Assembly (NCBI RefSeq): GCF_025244925.1
Contig: NZ_CP104275.1
Coordinates: forward strand, 1,736,001-1,800,000
DNA length: 64,000 bases
Direction: 5' to 3'
From: Arthrobacter zhaoxinii
Lineage (GTDB): Bacteria > Actinomycetota > Actinomycetes > Actinomycetales > Micrococcaceae
Positions 1 to 7,632 of this stretch are shown piece by piece (the first letter of the stretch is position 1; each line of letters begins with the position of its first letter). The notes beneath the pieces were generated by a model that saw only the letters and a program-made list of their open reading frames with translations, was not told the origin of the DNA and searched no databases. A program made the translations under genes and the position numbers.

Positions 1-736
1 TCATGGCACCGGACGCCCCGTCCACATGGATGGGAATGTCCAGGCCCGTGGAGGACTGGATTTCGTCGAGCTTGGCGGCGATCTGCTGTACCGGCTCATA
101 CATGCCGGTGTAGGTCACACCCATGATCGCGACGACGCCGATGGTGTTTTCATCGACGTAGTTCTCCAGCCCGAAGCCGTCCAGGCATTTATGCTCCTCG
201 CTGATGGGCACCAGCCGAGGCTCCACGTCGAAGTAATTGCAGAACTTCTCCCAGCACACCTGCACCGCTGAACTCATCACGAGGTTGGGCTTATCCGTCG
301 GTTTTCCCTCGCTGCGGCGCCGGTGCTGCCACAGCCGCTTGAATGCCAGTCCGCCCAGCATGCAGGCTTCGGAGGAACCGACGGTCGAGGTGCCGATGGT
401 TTCCCGGGGGGACGGCGCATGCCACAGATCGGCAAGGATCTGCCAGCAGTTCTGCTCAATCTGCGCGGTCTGCGGGTACTCGTCCTTGTCGATCATGTTC
501 TTGTCGAACGTCTCGCTGTAGAGCCGGTTCGCGTGGTCGTCCATCCAGGTACTGACGAAGGTCGCCAGGTTCAGCCGGGCGTTGCCGTCCAGCATGGTCT
601 CGTCGTGGACAATCTGGTAGGCCGTTTCCGGCAGCATTTCGCCGTCGTTCAGCCGATACTTCGGGGCGGCGGTCTCTTCGCCGGGACGGGCAAAAAGTGG
701 ATTTACGGAAAGGGAATCAGGATTATTGTGCGCCAT
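1..736 (-). CDS. gad: glutamate decarboxylase (partial, cut by left edge)
   Basis: PLP-dependent cytosolic enzyme converting L-glutamate to GABA with consumption of a proton, usually linked to acid tolerance. The 245 visible residues are the N-terminal half. Family marks seen are NARLNLATFVSTWMD near residues 52-66, GTSTVGSSEA near 115-124, and IHVDGASGAM at the window edge, whose Asp is expected to pair with the PLP pyridine nitrogen. The PLP-binding lysine should lie just beyond the edge and cannot be checked. The start at ATG 736 is chosen because AGAGG sits 7 bases upstream. Another in-frame ATG at 751 lacks such a site. It is divergent from the Hsp20 gene. Confidence 0.9.
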   Translation of the reverse strand, partial: MAHNNPDSLSVNPLFARPGEETAAPKYRLNDGEMLPETAYQIVHDETMLDGNARLNLATFVSTWMDDHANRLYSETFDKNMIDKDEYPQTAQIEQNCWQILADLWHAPSPRETIGTSTVGSSEACMLGGLAFKRLWQHRRRSEGKPTDKPNLVMSSAVQVCWEKFCNYFDVEPRLVPISEEHKCLDGFGLENYVDENTIGVVAIMGVTYTGMYEPVQQIAAKLDEIQSSTGLDIPIHVDGASGAM

Positions 737-1035
737 TTGGAGGCCTCTCATTGACAGGATGCCTACCGGCATCGGGCCGTAGTGAACGGCGGTGGGTGTC
801 CACAAAGGGCTGCGCGCAGGAAAAACTCTACGCGCGCCGAAAATCCATGACTAGGCCCGGCCGCCGCTTAGTAGCGGCGCAGGCCAAAACGCGCAAAAAG
901 CCGGCCGGGGCCGGGGAAAACCCCGGCATTCCATTGAGGACGGCACGCGGCCGGACGTAGCCTTGCTGCACCGTTTGTTCCTTCCGGCGCCCCGGCCCTC
1001 CGCCGCCGGGCCGGGCAAGAGAGAAAGAGAATTCC
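737..1035. other. divergent intergenic region, gad / hsp20
   Basis: About 300 bases without a gene, between two divergent genes, so both promoters should lie here. It holds a perfect 6-bp inverted repeat GATGCC-tacc-GGCATC at 758-773, close to the gad start and a possible operator. A G/C hairpin GCCGGGG-aaaa-CCCCGGC at 910-927 lies in the probable hsp20 leader. No convincing -35/-10 pair and no HspR-type (HAIR) or CIRCE element was found. Confidence 0.5.
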
Positions 1036-1446
1036 ATGGCTTCCCTTGCACGACGCGAGCGTTTTGAACTGCCCGACCAGGTCCGCAGGTTTTTCGAGGG
1101 GGACTGGGAGGTTCCGGCATTCCCGGTCGAGGAATACCAGGACGGTTCGGCCATGGTGATCCGGGCCGAACTGCCCAACATCAATCCCGAGCAGGACCTC
1201 GACGTCACCGTCAGCGACGGGATCCTGCACATCAAGGGGGAGCGGAAGGAACGAACCGAGCATAAGGGAAAGCACGGGTACCGTTCCGAATTCCGCTACG
1301 GGTCGTTCACCCGGGAGATCGCGCTGCCCTCCGGCGCCAGCCAGGACAACGTCACGGCCTCCTACAACGACGGCGTCCTGGAAATCCGTGTGCCGGTCCC
1401 CGAATCCGGACCGTCGTCCACCAAGATTCCCGTCTCGCGGGGCTAG
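1036..1446 (+). CDS. Hsp20/alpha-crystallin family small heat-shock protein
   Basis: ATP-independent holdase chaperone that binds unfolding proteins and forms cytosolic oligomers. The 136-residue length is normal for the family. The alpha-crystallin domain covers roughly residues 35-125: a strand with AMVIRAELPNINPEQDLDV, the ILHIKGERK strand, and the closing NDGVLEIRVPVP strand with the conserved G-V-L box. A short C-terminal tail ends STKIPVSRG; its I-P-V resembles the I-x-I/V oligomerisation motif. The start ATG has a purine-rich GAGAAAGAGA about 5 bases upstream. It is followed after 43 bases by the MFS gene on the same strand. Confidence 0.92.
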   Translation: MASLARRERFELPDQVRRFFEGDWEVPAFPVEEYQDGSAMVIRAELPNINPEQDLDVTVSDGILHIKGERKERTEHKGKHGYRSEFRYGSFTREIALPSGASQDNVTASYNDGVLEIRVPVPESGPSSTKIPVSRG

Positions 1447-1489
1447 TCCGTCCTTCCGCAGCCTGCATCACCGAGCCTGAAGGACCGGT

Positions 1490-3499
1490 ATGAGCGCCGA
1501 GCCCGCAGCACGCAGGAGCGCGCGGAGGTTCCCCGACTGGCTGGTCATCGCCACGCTGGGGTGCGGCGGGATTGTGGTCTCGCTGGAGAAAACGGCCGTG
1601 GTCCCGCTGCTGCCGGAGTATCCCCGGATTTTCGGGGTCACTTCTGATGACGTCTCCTGGATGGTCACCGTCACCCTGCTCTCCGCAGCGGTGGCCACCC
1701 CCATCGTGTCCCGTCTGGCGGACATGTACGGCAAGCGCCGGATGCTGCTGCTGGCAATGGTCCTCATGGTTGCCGGCGCTTTCACGGCCTCGATCGGGGG
1801 GACGTTTACCTGGGCCCTCATCGGACGGGGGCTGCAGGGGGCCGCCGGTGCCGTGATCCCGGTGGGCATCAGCATCCTCCGGGACGCCCTGCCGCAGCAG
1901 AAAATCGCCGGGGCGGTGTCGCTGATGAGCGCGAGCTTCGGCATCGGCAGCGCCCTGGGACTTCCCCTCTCCGGGCTGGTCTACGAACGGCTCGGCTGGC
2001 AGGCCACGTTCTGGGTGGTGGGGGTCGTCGGCGTGCTGCTGATTGCCGCCGTCGTTGTTTTCGTTCCGGAGTCCACGGTCCGCAGCCCGGCCCCCTTTGA
2101 CTACGCCGGCGCGTTCCTGCTGTCCGCCGGCATGACGGCGGTGCTGCTGGCCATTACCAAGGGCGGGGTCTGGGGGTGGAGCAGTTATCCGGTCCTTGGG
2201 CTGTTAGCCGCCGCGGCCGTTTCCTTTGCCTTGTGGTTTCCCGCGGAGCTGCGCACCGGCCAGCCCCTGGTGGACCTGCGGACCTCCGCCCGGCGGCCGG
2301 TGCTGCTCACCAATATCGGAGCCGTCCTGGTCGGGTTTTCGATGTACGCCAATATGCTCGTCACCACGCAGCAGCTGCAGCTGTCGAGGGAAACCGGTTA
2401 CGGCTTCGGGCTCAGTGTGCTGGCCGCCGGACTCACCATGATCCCCTCGGGGCTGGCGATGGTGGCAGTTGCCCCGGTGTCTGCGCGCATCACCAACACC
2501 TACGGAGCCAGGGCCACCCTGGTCACCGGCTGCTCGGTCATGGCCGCCGGGTATCTCGTCCGGGTCCTTTTCGTGCAGACCGTTCCGGAAATCATTATCG
2601 GGGCGGTGATCGTCTCGGTGGGCACCGCAATTTCGATGGCAGCCATGCCGACCATCATCATGAGCAACGTTCCGCTGACCGACACCGCGGCGGCGAACGG
2701 CGTCAACACCCTGCTCCGGTCCGTAGGCACCTCCACCTGCAGCGCCGCAGTGGCAACGATCCTTGCCTCGCTGACGGTCAGTATCGGCGGCGGCACCTTT
2801 CCGGGCCTGGATGCCTTCCGCACCATTTTCGTGCTGGCCGGCTTCGCCGCCCTGGCCGCTACGGGCGTGGCCTGCCTCATTCCGCGCTCCGGCAGCCGGG
2901 AAGCCACCCATCCGGACCTGCACTCCGGCACCGGTACCCGGGAGCCGCGGCCGGCGGAGCAGAAACGGGAGATCCTGGTCCGCGGACGGCTCCTTGCGGC
3001 AGCGGACGGCAGGCCCGTGGGCCGGGGCACCGTCACGGTGCTGGACAGCGAGGGCGGGCCGGTGGACTGGGGCCGGGCCGACGACGACGGCCGCTATGCC
3101 GTCCTGCTTCCGGGCGGCGGGCGGTACGTCATGGTGGCCAGCCAGGTCCGCTGGCGGCCGGTTTCCGAGGTGCTGGCCTTCCCGGATGCGTCCGCCAGCC
3201 ATGACATTCACTTCCGCGAGCAGCTGTCCCTCACCGGCCGGGTCCGGCACGCCGGCCGCCCCGTGGCAGACGCCCTCGTGATCCTGGTCCGGCCCGGAGG
3301 CGGGAGCACCGTGTCCACCCGCTCGGACACCAGGGGCAACTACGAGCTGCCCCTGCCGGGTCCCGGCCTGTATGTCCTGGGCATCGTTGAGCCGGACGGA
3401 CGGACTACGCACTGCCGGCGGGTCCTCCTGCCCGCACCGGACACCGTCATAGACCTGGAACTCGCAGGGCGGGAGCCGCACACCGGCCTGAGGATCTGA
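1490..3499 (+). CDS. MFS transporter (DHA2-like) with C-terminal prealbumin-like repeats
   Basis: Proton-driven multidrug-type efflux protein of the major facilitator superfamily by its N-terminal part (residues about 1-480). It has a motif A loop LADMYGKRRMLL between TM2 and TM3 and enough hydrophobic segments for the 14-TM DHA2 type. The last 180 or so residues are not membrane-like. They contain two consecutive beta-rich segments, each with a GRYAVLLPGGG- or GNYELPLPGPG-type turn, resembling carboxypeptidase regulatory-like (prealbumin-like) domains. At 669 residues it is longer than a plain DHA2 pump (about 450-530). ATG 1490 has GAAGGA 6 bases upstream. The substrate is unknown. Confidence 0.85.
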   Translation: MSAEPAARRSARRFPDWLVIATLGCGGIVVSLEKTAVVPLLPEYPRIFGVTSDDVSWMVTVTLLSAAVATPIVSRLADMYGKRRMLLLAMVLMVAGAFTASIGGTFTWALIGRGLQGAAGAVIPVGISILRDALPQQKIAGAVSLMSASFGIGSALGLPLSGLVYERLGWQATFWVVGVVGVLLIAAVVVFVPESTVRSPAPFDYAGAFLLSAGMTAVLLAITKGGVWGWSSYPVLGLLAAAAVSFALWFPAELRTGQPLVDLRTSARRPVLLTNIGAVLVGFSMYANMLVTTQQLQLSRETGYGFGLSVLAAGLTMIPSGLAMVAVAPVSARITNTYGARATLVTGCSVMAAGYLVRVLFVQTVPEIIIGAVIVSVGTAISMAAMPTIIMSNVPLTDTAAANGVNTLLRSVGTSTCSAAVATILASLTVSIGGGTFPGLDAFRTIFVLAGFAALAATGVACLIPRSGSREATHPDLHSGTGTREPRPAEQKREILVRGRLLAAADGRPVGRGTVTVLDSEGGPVDWGRADDDGRYAVLLPGGGRYVMVASQVRWRPVSEVLAFPDASASHDIHFREQLSLTGRVRHAGRPVADALVILVRPGGGSTVSTRSDTRGNYELPLPGPGLYVLGIVEPDGRTTHCRRVLLPAPDTVIDLELAGREPHTGLRI

Positions 3500-3662
3500 G
3501 CTCTGCCGCCGCCGGCGAGATTAAGGGCACATCCGCCGCTTTGGTCCGCGCCCGCCTCAGCGCATACGATCAATCTGGCGCAGAGCGGGCGTCGGCAGTT
3601 CTACATGCCGAGGCATGACCCGCTGCGCGGATTCTTTCACTCGTCTTTAGATAGGGTATTTG
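3500..3662 (+). promoter_or_regulatory. intergenic region with probable pit promoter
   Basis: This gap between the MFS gene and pit holds a -10-like TAGGGT at 3652-3657. The box lies only 5 bases from the GTG taken as the pit start, so the transcript may be leaderless or nearly so. No clear -35 and no terminator for the MFS gene was recognised. Confidence 0.4.
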
Positions 3663-4994
3663 GTGGACCTCACCCTCATGGTCGCGCTGGTGATCGCGCT
3701 AGCACTATTCTTCGACTTCACCAACGGTTTTCATGACACCGCCAACGCGATGGCTACCCCCATCGCCACCGGTGCCATCAAACCAAAAACCGCCGTCGCA
3801 CTGGCGGCCGTGCTTAACCTGGTGGGTGCTTTCCTCTCCACGGAGGTAGCCAAAACCATTTCCGGCGGACTCATCAAGGAAGGTGAGGGCGGGATCCAGA
3901 TCACTCCGGTCATGATCTTCGCCGGCCTGATGGGTGCAGTCATCTGGAACCTGATCACCTGGCTGCGGGGACTGCCGAGCAGTTCCTCCCACGCCCTGTT
4001 CGGCGGTCTCATCGGTGCCGCCATAGTCGGTGCCGGATTCGGTTCGGTGGATTACTCCGTGCTGATGTCCAAGGTTGTCCTGCCGGCGCTGATCGCTCCG
4101 TGCATCGCCCTGTTCGTGGCTTACCTCGCCACCAAGCTGGCGTACCGGATCACCCGCCGGCATGATCCCGATTCCGGCAGCAAGCTGCCCCGCAAGCGCG
4201 GCGGCTTCCGCTACGCCCAGATCTTCTCCTCCTCCCTGGTGGCCCTGGCACACGGCACCAACGACGCCCAGAAGACCATGGGTGTGATCACCCTTGTCCT
4301 GGTTGCCGGCGGCCTGCAGACCTCCGGAACCGGCCCCGAGTTCTGGGTTGTCGCGTCCTGTGCCATTGCCATTGCCGCCGGAACCTACGCCGGTGGCTGG
4401 CGCATCATCCGCACCATGGGAACCGGCCTGACCGAGGTCAAGCCGGCACAGGGCTTTGCTGCCGAAACCAGTACGGCCGCCGCCATCCTGGCGTCGTCCC
4501 ACCTGGGCTTCGCGCTGTCCACCACACAGGTGGCCTCCGGCTCCGTGATCGGTTCGGGCCTGGGCCGCAAGGGCGCCGAGGTCCGCTGGGGCACCGCCGG
4601 TAAGGTCGGCGCCGGCTGGCTCCTTACGCTTCCCGCCGCCGCCGCCATGGGTGCCGTCGCGGCCCTCATCGCGTCCATCGGCACTGCAGGTGTGGTCGCA
4701 ATCGCCATCATCGGCACCCTCACCATCCTCGGCATGTTCCTGTGGTCCCGCCGCAGCCCGGTGAACCACGACAACGCGGTGAGCGACATTGAGAACGCGG
4801 GCGAAGTGGTCCGCATCAAGAAGAGCCGCGGCAAGAACAGCGGCAAGGGCAAGCGCAAGTCCGGCGGGAACCGCACTTCCGGCGGCAACCGCACGTCCGG
4901 TACGTCCGCCTCCGCCGGTACCCCGGGCAACAACTCCAGCACCACGGGCACGGACGGCAGCTACGCCGGCACCGTCCAGGAAGGTTCCAAATGA
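3663..4994 (+). CDS. pit: inorganic phosphate transporter, PiT family
   Basis: Low-affinity inner-membrane phosphate (metal-phosphate)/proton symporter. Both PiT half-repeats are visible: FTNGFHDTANAMAT near residues 20-33 and ALAHGTNDAQKTMGV near 195-209, together with SSSHALFGGLIGAA and ASSHLGFALSTTQVASGSV. About ten hydrophobic segments are present. The final 65 residues form a basic then Gly/Ser/Thr-rich hydrophilic tail with a tandem GGNRTS repeat. The start is uncertain: GTG 3663 is chosen, with TTG 3660 directly before it and an in-frame ATG at 3678. The stop overlaps the next start as ATGA, so the two are probably co-translated. Confidence 0.93.
   Translation: MDLTLMVALVIALALFFDFTNGFHDTANAMATPIATGAIKPKTAVALAAVLNLVGAFLSTEVAKTISGGLIKEGEGGIQITPVMIFAGLMGAVIWNLITWLRGLPSSSSHALFGGLIGAAIVGAGFGSVDYSVLMSKVVLPALIAPCIALFVAYLATKLAYRITRRHDPDSGSKLPRKRGGFRYAQIFSSSLVALAHGTNDAQKTMGVITLVLVAGGLQTSGTGPEFWVVASCAIAIAAGTYAGGWRIIRTMGTGLTEVKPAQGFAAETSTAAAILASSHLGFALSTTQVASGSVIGSGLGRKGAEVRWGTAGKVGAGWLLTLPAAAAMGAVAALIASIGTAGVVAIAIIGTLTILGMFLWSRRSPVNHDNAVSDIENAGEVVRIKKSRGKNSGKGKRKSGGNRTSGGNRTSGTSASAGTPGNNSSTTGTDGSYAGTVQEGSK
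4860..4895 (+). repeat. 18-bp tandem repeat, two copies, inside pit
   Basis: Copies at 4860-4877 and 4878-4895 differ at two positions and encode two S-G-G-N-R-T units in the disordered C-terminal tail of Pit. A third partial unit follows. Confidence 0.8.
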
Positions 4995-5233
4995 ATATCC
5001 ACTGGATGGACTACCTGACGGTCTTCGGCGTCACCCTCGCCGCGGCCCTGACCGTGGTCTGCATCTATTCGTTCGGGGTCCGCCTCTACGCGGTCTCGCT
5101 CGACGCGGAGACAGACTCCACCCCGCGCAACCGCGTTGCCCTGGCCAAAGCCGGCGCGTTTGCCTGCTTCGCCCTCAGCGCCGCAGCGGTACTGTTCGGC
5201 ATTTACCTGATTGTCCCGGCCCTGCACAGCTAG
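4991..5233 (+). CDS. small two-TM membrane protein coupled to pit
   Basis: An 80-residue protein I do not recognise by name. It has two hydrophobic segments (about residues 8-28 and 52-75) separated by a charged loop containing DAETDSTPRNR, so it is probably a hairpin-like inner-membrane protein. The start overlaps the pit stop (ATGA), which implies translational coupling and roughly matched synthesis. The likely role is an accessory or regulatory subunit of the phosphate transporter, inferred only from position. A strong bidirectional terminator follows 32 bases after the stop. Confidence 0.75.
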   Translation: MNIHWMDYLTVFGVTLAAALTVVCIYSFGVRLYAVSLDAETDSTPRNRVALAKAGAFACFALSAAAVLFGIYLIVPALHS

Positions 5234-5265
5234 GACCTCCAACACCGGCCAACGCCTCCGGGATA

Positions 5266-5309
5266 GTCAAAGGCCCGCAGGATCCCTACGGATCCTGCGG
5301 GCCTTTGAC
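5266..5309. terminator. bidirectional terminator, 20-bp perfect stem
   Basis: Arms 5266-5285 and 5290-5309 are perfectly complementary with a 4-base loop. It sits between the convergent pit operon and Old Yellow Enzyme gene. There is no long T run, but short A and T runs flank the GC core on both sides. Confidence 0.85.
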
Positions 5310-5320
5310 GTTGCCGGAGC

Positions 5321-6412
5321 TTAGTTCTGCGACGCAGCTTCGGGAGCGTAGAACGGGTAGTCCGTGTAGCCCTCGGGGCCGAACGAGTAGAACGTGGCGG
5401 CGTCCGGCGTGTTCAGCGGCAGGTCTTCCTGCCAGCGGCGCACGAGGTCCGGGTTGGCAATGGCCGGCCGGCCAACGACGACGGCGTCCCCGAGTCCGTC
5501 TTCCATGATCGCCAGGGCTTCCTCACGGGTGGTGAGCGGGCCGAACCCCGTGTTGAGCAGTACCTTGCCGCCGAAGCGGGTGCGCAGGGCCTGGACCAGG
5601 TCGCCGGCGGGGTCGCGGTGCAGGATGCTCAGGTAGGCGAGTCCCAGCGGAGCCACGGCATCCAGCAGGGCGCCGTAGGTGGCGAGCACATCCTCGGCGT
5701 CCATTTCCAGGCAGCCCTGGACATTGTGTTCCGGTGAGATGCGCAGGCCCACCCGGTCGGCGCCGATTTCGGCCGCCACTGCGGAAAGTGTCTCAATGAC
5801 GAACCGGGCACGGTTCTCCGGGCTGCCGCCGTAGTTGTCCGTCCGCTGGTTCGCCACCGGGGACAGGAATTCGTGGAGGAGGTAGCCGTTGGCGCCGTGC
5901 AGTTCCACGCCGTCGAACCCGGCGTCCACCGCTGCCCGGGACCCGCGGACAAAGTCAGCGGTCACCGAAGCCAGTTCCGCGGTCTCCAGCGCGCGCGGCA
6001 CCGTGTAGGTCTGCTTGCCCTCGTAGGTGTGGGACATGCCGTCCACGGCAATGGCGCTCGGAGCCACCAGATCCAGCCCGCCGTTGATGTTCGGGTGGGT
6101 CACGCGGCCTGCGTGCATCACCTGCGCAACGATGCGGCCGCCGGCTGCATGCACGGCGTCCGTGACCTTCCGCCAGCCCTCCAGCTGCTCCGGATCCACG
6201 AGCCCGGGCTGGCCCGGGAAACCCTGTCCTTCGCGGCTGGGGTAGGTGCCCTCGCTGACGATCAGGCCGAGGGAGGCACGCTGGCTGTAGTGCTCAACCA
6301 TCATCGGGCCGGGGATACCCTCGCGGCCGGCGCGCTGGCGGGTCAGCGGAGCCATCACGAGGCGGTTGGACAGCTCGAAGCTGCCCGCGGTCATCGGGGA
6401 AAACAGGTTCAC
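5321..6412 (-). CDS. alkene reductase, Old Yellow Enzyme family (NemA-like)
   Basis: FMN-dependent NAD(P)H oxidoreductase with a TIM-barrel fold that reduces activated C=C bonds or nitro compounds. Motifs seen are LFSPMTAGSFELSNRLVMAP at the N-terminus, FDGVELHGANGYLLHEFLSP with the substrate-binding H-x-x-N pair, NQRTDNYGGS and ENRARF, and the C-terminal phosphate-binding ADAVVVGRP-type stretch. The start at GTG 6412 is chosen because AGGAAGAG lies 7 bases upstream and gives the usual 363 residues. An upstream GTG at 6476-6478 would add 22 low-complexity residues. A -10-like TAGGTT lies at 6510-6515 on the minus strand. Confidence 0.9.
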   Translation of the reverse strand: MNLFSPMTAGSFELSNRLVMAPLTRQRAGREGIPGPMMVEHYSQRASLGLIVSEGTYPSREGQGFPGQPGLVDPEQLEGWRKVTDAVHAAGGRIVAQVMHAGRVTHPNINGGLDLVAPSAIAVDGMSHTYEGKQTYTVPRALETAELASVTADFVRGSRAAVDAGFDGVELHGANGYLLHEFLSPVANQRTDNYGGSPENRARFVIETLSAVAAEIGADRVGLRISPEHNVQGCLEMDAEDVLATYGALLDAVAPLGLAYLSILHRDPAGDLVQALRTRFGGKVLLNTGFGPLTTREEALAIMEDGLGDAVVVGRPAIANPDLVRRWQEDLPLNTPDAATFYSFGPEGYTDYPFYAPEAASQN

Positions 6413-6509
6413 TAAATAACTCTTCCTATAGTTGCCGCCGCCGGCACCCGCAGAGGCAGGCCCGGGAACGGCAGTCACGTTCCATAGGCGGCAACCGGGA
6501 CCCCGCTGA

Positions 6510-6515
6510 ACCTAT
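6510..6515 (-). promoter_or_regulatory. probable -10 box of the alkene reductase gene
   Basis: TAGGTT on the minus strand, about 97 bases before the chosen GTG start. The -35 is not obvious. Confidence 0.35.
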
Positions 6516-6570
6516 TCCGCCCGAGGTGTGTTCTGTGGCGCAGCCCATATCTGTTCGGCCTCCGGATGGC

Positions 6571-6576
6571 TAACAT
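6571..6576 (+). promoter_or_regulatory. -10 box, leaderless start of the RibD-type reductase
   Basis: TAACAT ends 6 bases before ATG 6583. There is no Shine-Dalgarno sequence, so transcription probably begins at the start codon. Confidence 0.55.
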
Positions 6577-6582
6577 GGCGGC

Positions 6583-7128
6583 ATGGTGCGCACCGTGTAC
6601 TACGCCTCCGTGTCCCTGGACGGATTCAACGCCCACAACGACGCCGAGCGGCGGGGCAACGGGGGATTCCAGGTGGCGGAATCACCCGCAAACGCCGGCG
6701 CCGTCGTGATGGGTGCGGGTACCTATGCCCGGCTGCAGGAGCCGGGGGAGAGCGGTTCCCCTGCGTGGGACTGTCCGCCCAAACCCGTGTGGGTCTACAC
6801 ACACCACGAATTTCCCGGCGTCCCGGGGGCCGACATTATGTTTGTCCGCGGCCCGGTGGGGGAATTCGCCGCGGACATCTCGGAGTCGGCCAACGGGGGA
6901 GAGATATGGGTGCGCGGCGCCGACCTGGCCGGCCAGTATCTGCATCACGGTCTGCTGGACGAACTGCGCCTCGTGGTGCATCCGGTCCTGCTCAGGCAGG
7001 GCCGCCCCCTGCTGCCCCTGCCCCTGCTGCCGGCCGCGGCGCGGCCGGCCGTGCTGCTCAGCGCCGGCCCGTCCGCCGACGGCAGCATCCGCCTCTGCTA
7101 TGGATTCGGCGCGCGCCCGGACGCTTAG
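6583..7128 (+). CDS. dihydrofolate reductase family protein (RibD C-terminal domain)
   Basis: A 181-residue cytosolic NADPH-dependent reductase of the DHFR/RibD fold; the actual substrate is unknown. Visible features are the N-terminal strand VYYASVSLDGFNA, the VVMGAGTYARL segment in the position of the usual MGRxTY motif, a Gly-rich GGEIWVRGADLAGQYLHHGLLDELRLVVHPVLL stretch that binds NADPH phosphate in relatives (quoted here only as a region), and a C-terminal strand. The central Leu/Pro run LLPLPLLPAAARPA is unusual. The start is fixed by a leaderless-type promoter. Its stop overlaps the stop of the convergent thioesterase gene by 3 bases. Confidence 0.8.
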   Translation: MVRTVYYASVSLDGFNAHNDAERRGNGGFQVAESPANAGAVVMGAGTYARLQEPGESGSPAWDCPPKPVWVYTHHEFPGVPGADIMFVRGPVGEFAADISESANGGEIWVRGADLAGQYLHHGLLDELRLVVHPVLLRQGRPLLPLPLLPAAARPAVLLSAGPSADGSIRLCYGFGARPDA

Positions 7129-7613
7129 CGGGACTCGCGGATCATGTTCGTGATGCGGGCCGTGGAGAGCCTGCGGCCGTCCTCGTCGGTCATGACTACT
7201 TCATGCGTGGTGAGGGTGTTGCCCAGGTGCACGGCGGTGGCCGTTCCGGTGACCAGCCCGGAGGACGCGGACCGGTGGTGCGTGGCACTGATTTCTATTC
7301 CGACGGCGTGCCGCCCGGGCCCGGCGTGGATGCCGGCGCCGAAGGAGCCGAGGGTCTCGGCGAGGACCAGGTGCGCGCCGCCGTGCAGGATGCCCGCCAC
7401 CTGTTCGTTGCCCTCCACGGGCATGGTCGCCACCAGCCGGTCCGCAGTCATTTCGAGGAAGCGGATGCCCATCTTTGCCACCAGCCGGCCGACGCCGTGC
7501 GCGGACAGCCAGTCATGCATCTCCTCCGGCACACCGGCGTCGATGAGTTCCTGCTTGTGGGGGTTGGTGTCCGCCTGACGGCCGGCAGGGCCCGGCGTGA
7601 AAATCTCGCTCAT
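7125..7613 (-). CDS. PaaI family thioesterase (hotdog fold)
   Basis: A 162-residue acyl-CoA thioesterase-like protein. The hotdog signature is seen as GILHGGAHLVLAETLGSFGA near residues 75-95, followed by VGIEISATHHRSASSG and the GTATAVHLGNTLTTHEVVM strand. Relatives hydrolyse aromatic or fatty acyl-CoA; the substrate here is not known. The start at ATG 7613 matches family length. Its start lies only 19 bases from the divergent polA start, so the two promoters must overlap. It converges with the reductase gene, overlapping at the stop codons. Confidence 0.85.
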   Translation of the reverse strand: MSEIFTPGPAGRQADTNPHKQELIDAGVPEEMHDWLSAHGVGRLVAKMGIRFLEMTADRLVATMPVEGNEQVAGILHGGAHLVLAETLGSFGAGIHAGPGRHAVGIEISATHHRSASSGLVTGTATAVHLGNTLTTHEVVMTDEDGRRLSTARITNMIRESR

Positions 7614-7625
7614 GGCAACTAGGCT
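7597..7625 (+). promoter_or_regulatory. polA promoter, leaderless
   Basis: A -35-like GTGAAA at 7597-7602, a 17-base spacer and -10 TAGGCT at 7620-7625, which ends 7 bases before GTG 7633. The element overlaps the first codons of the divergent thioesterase gene. Confidence 0.6.
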
Positions 7626-7632
7626 TGCATTT

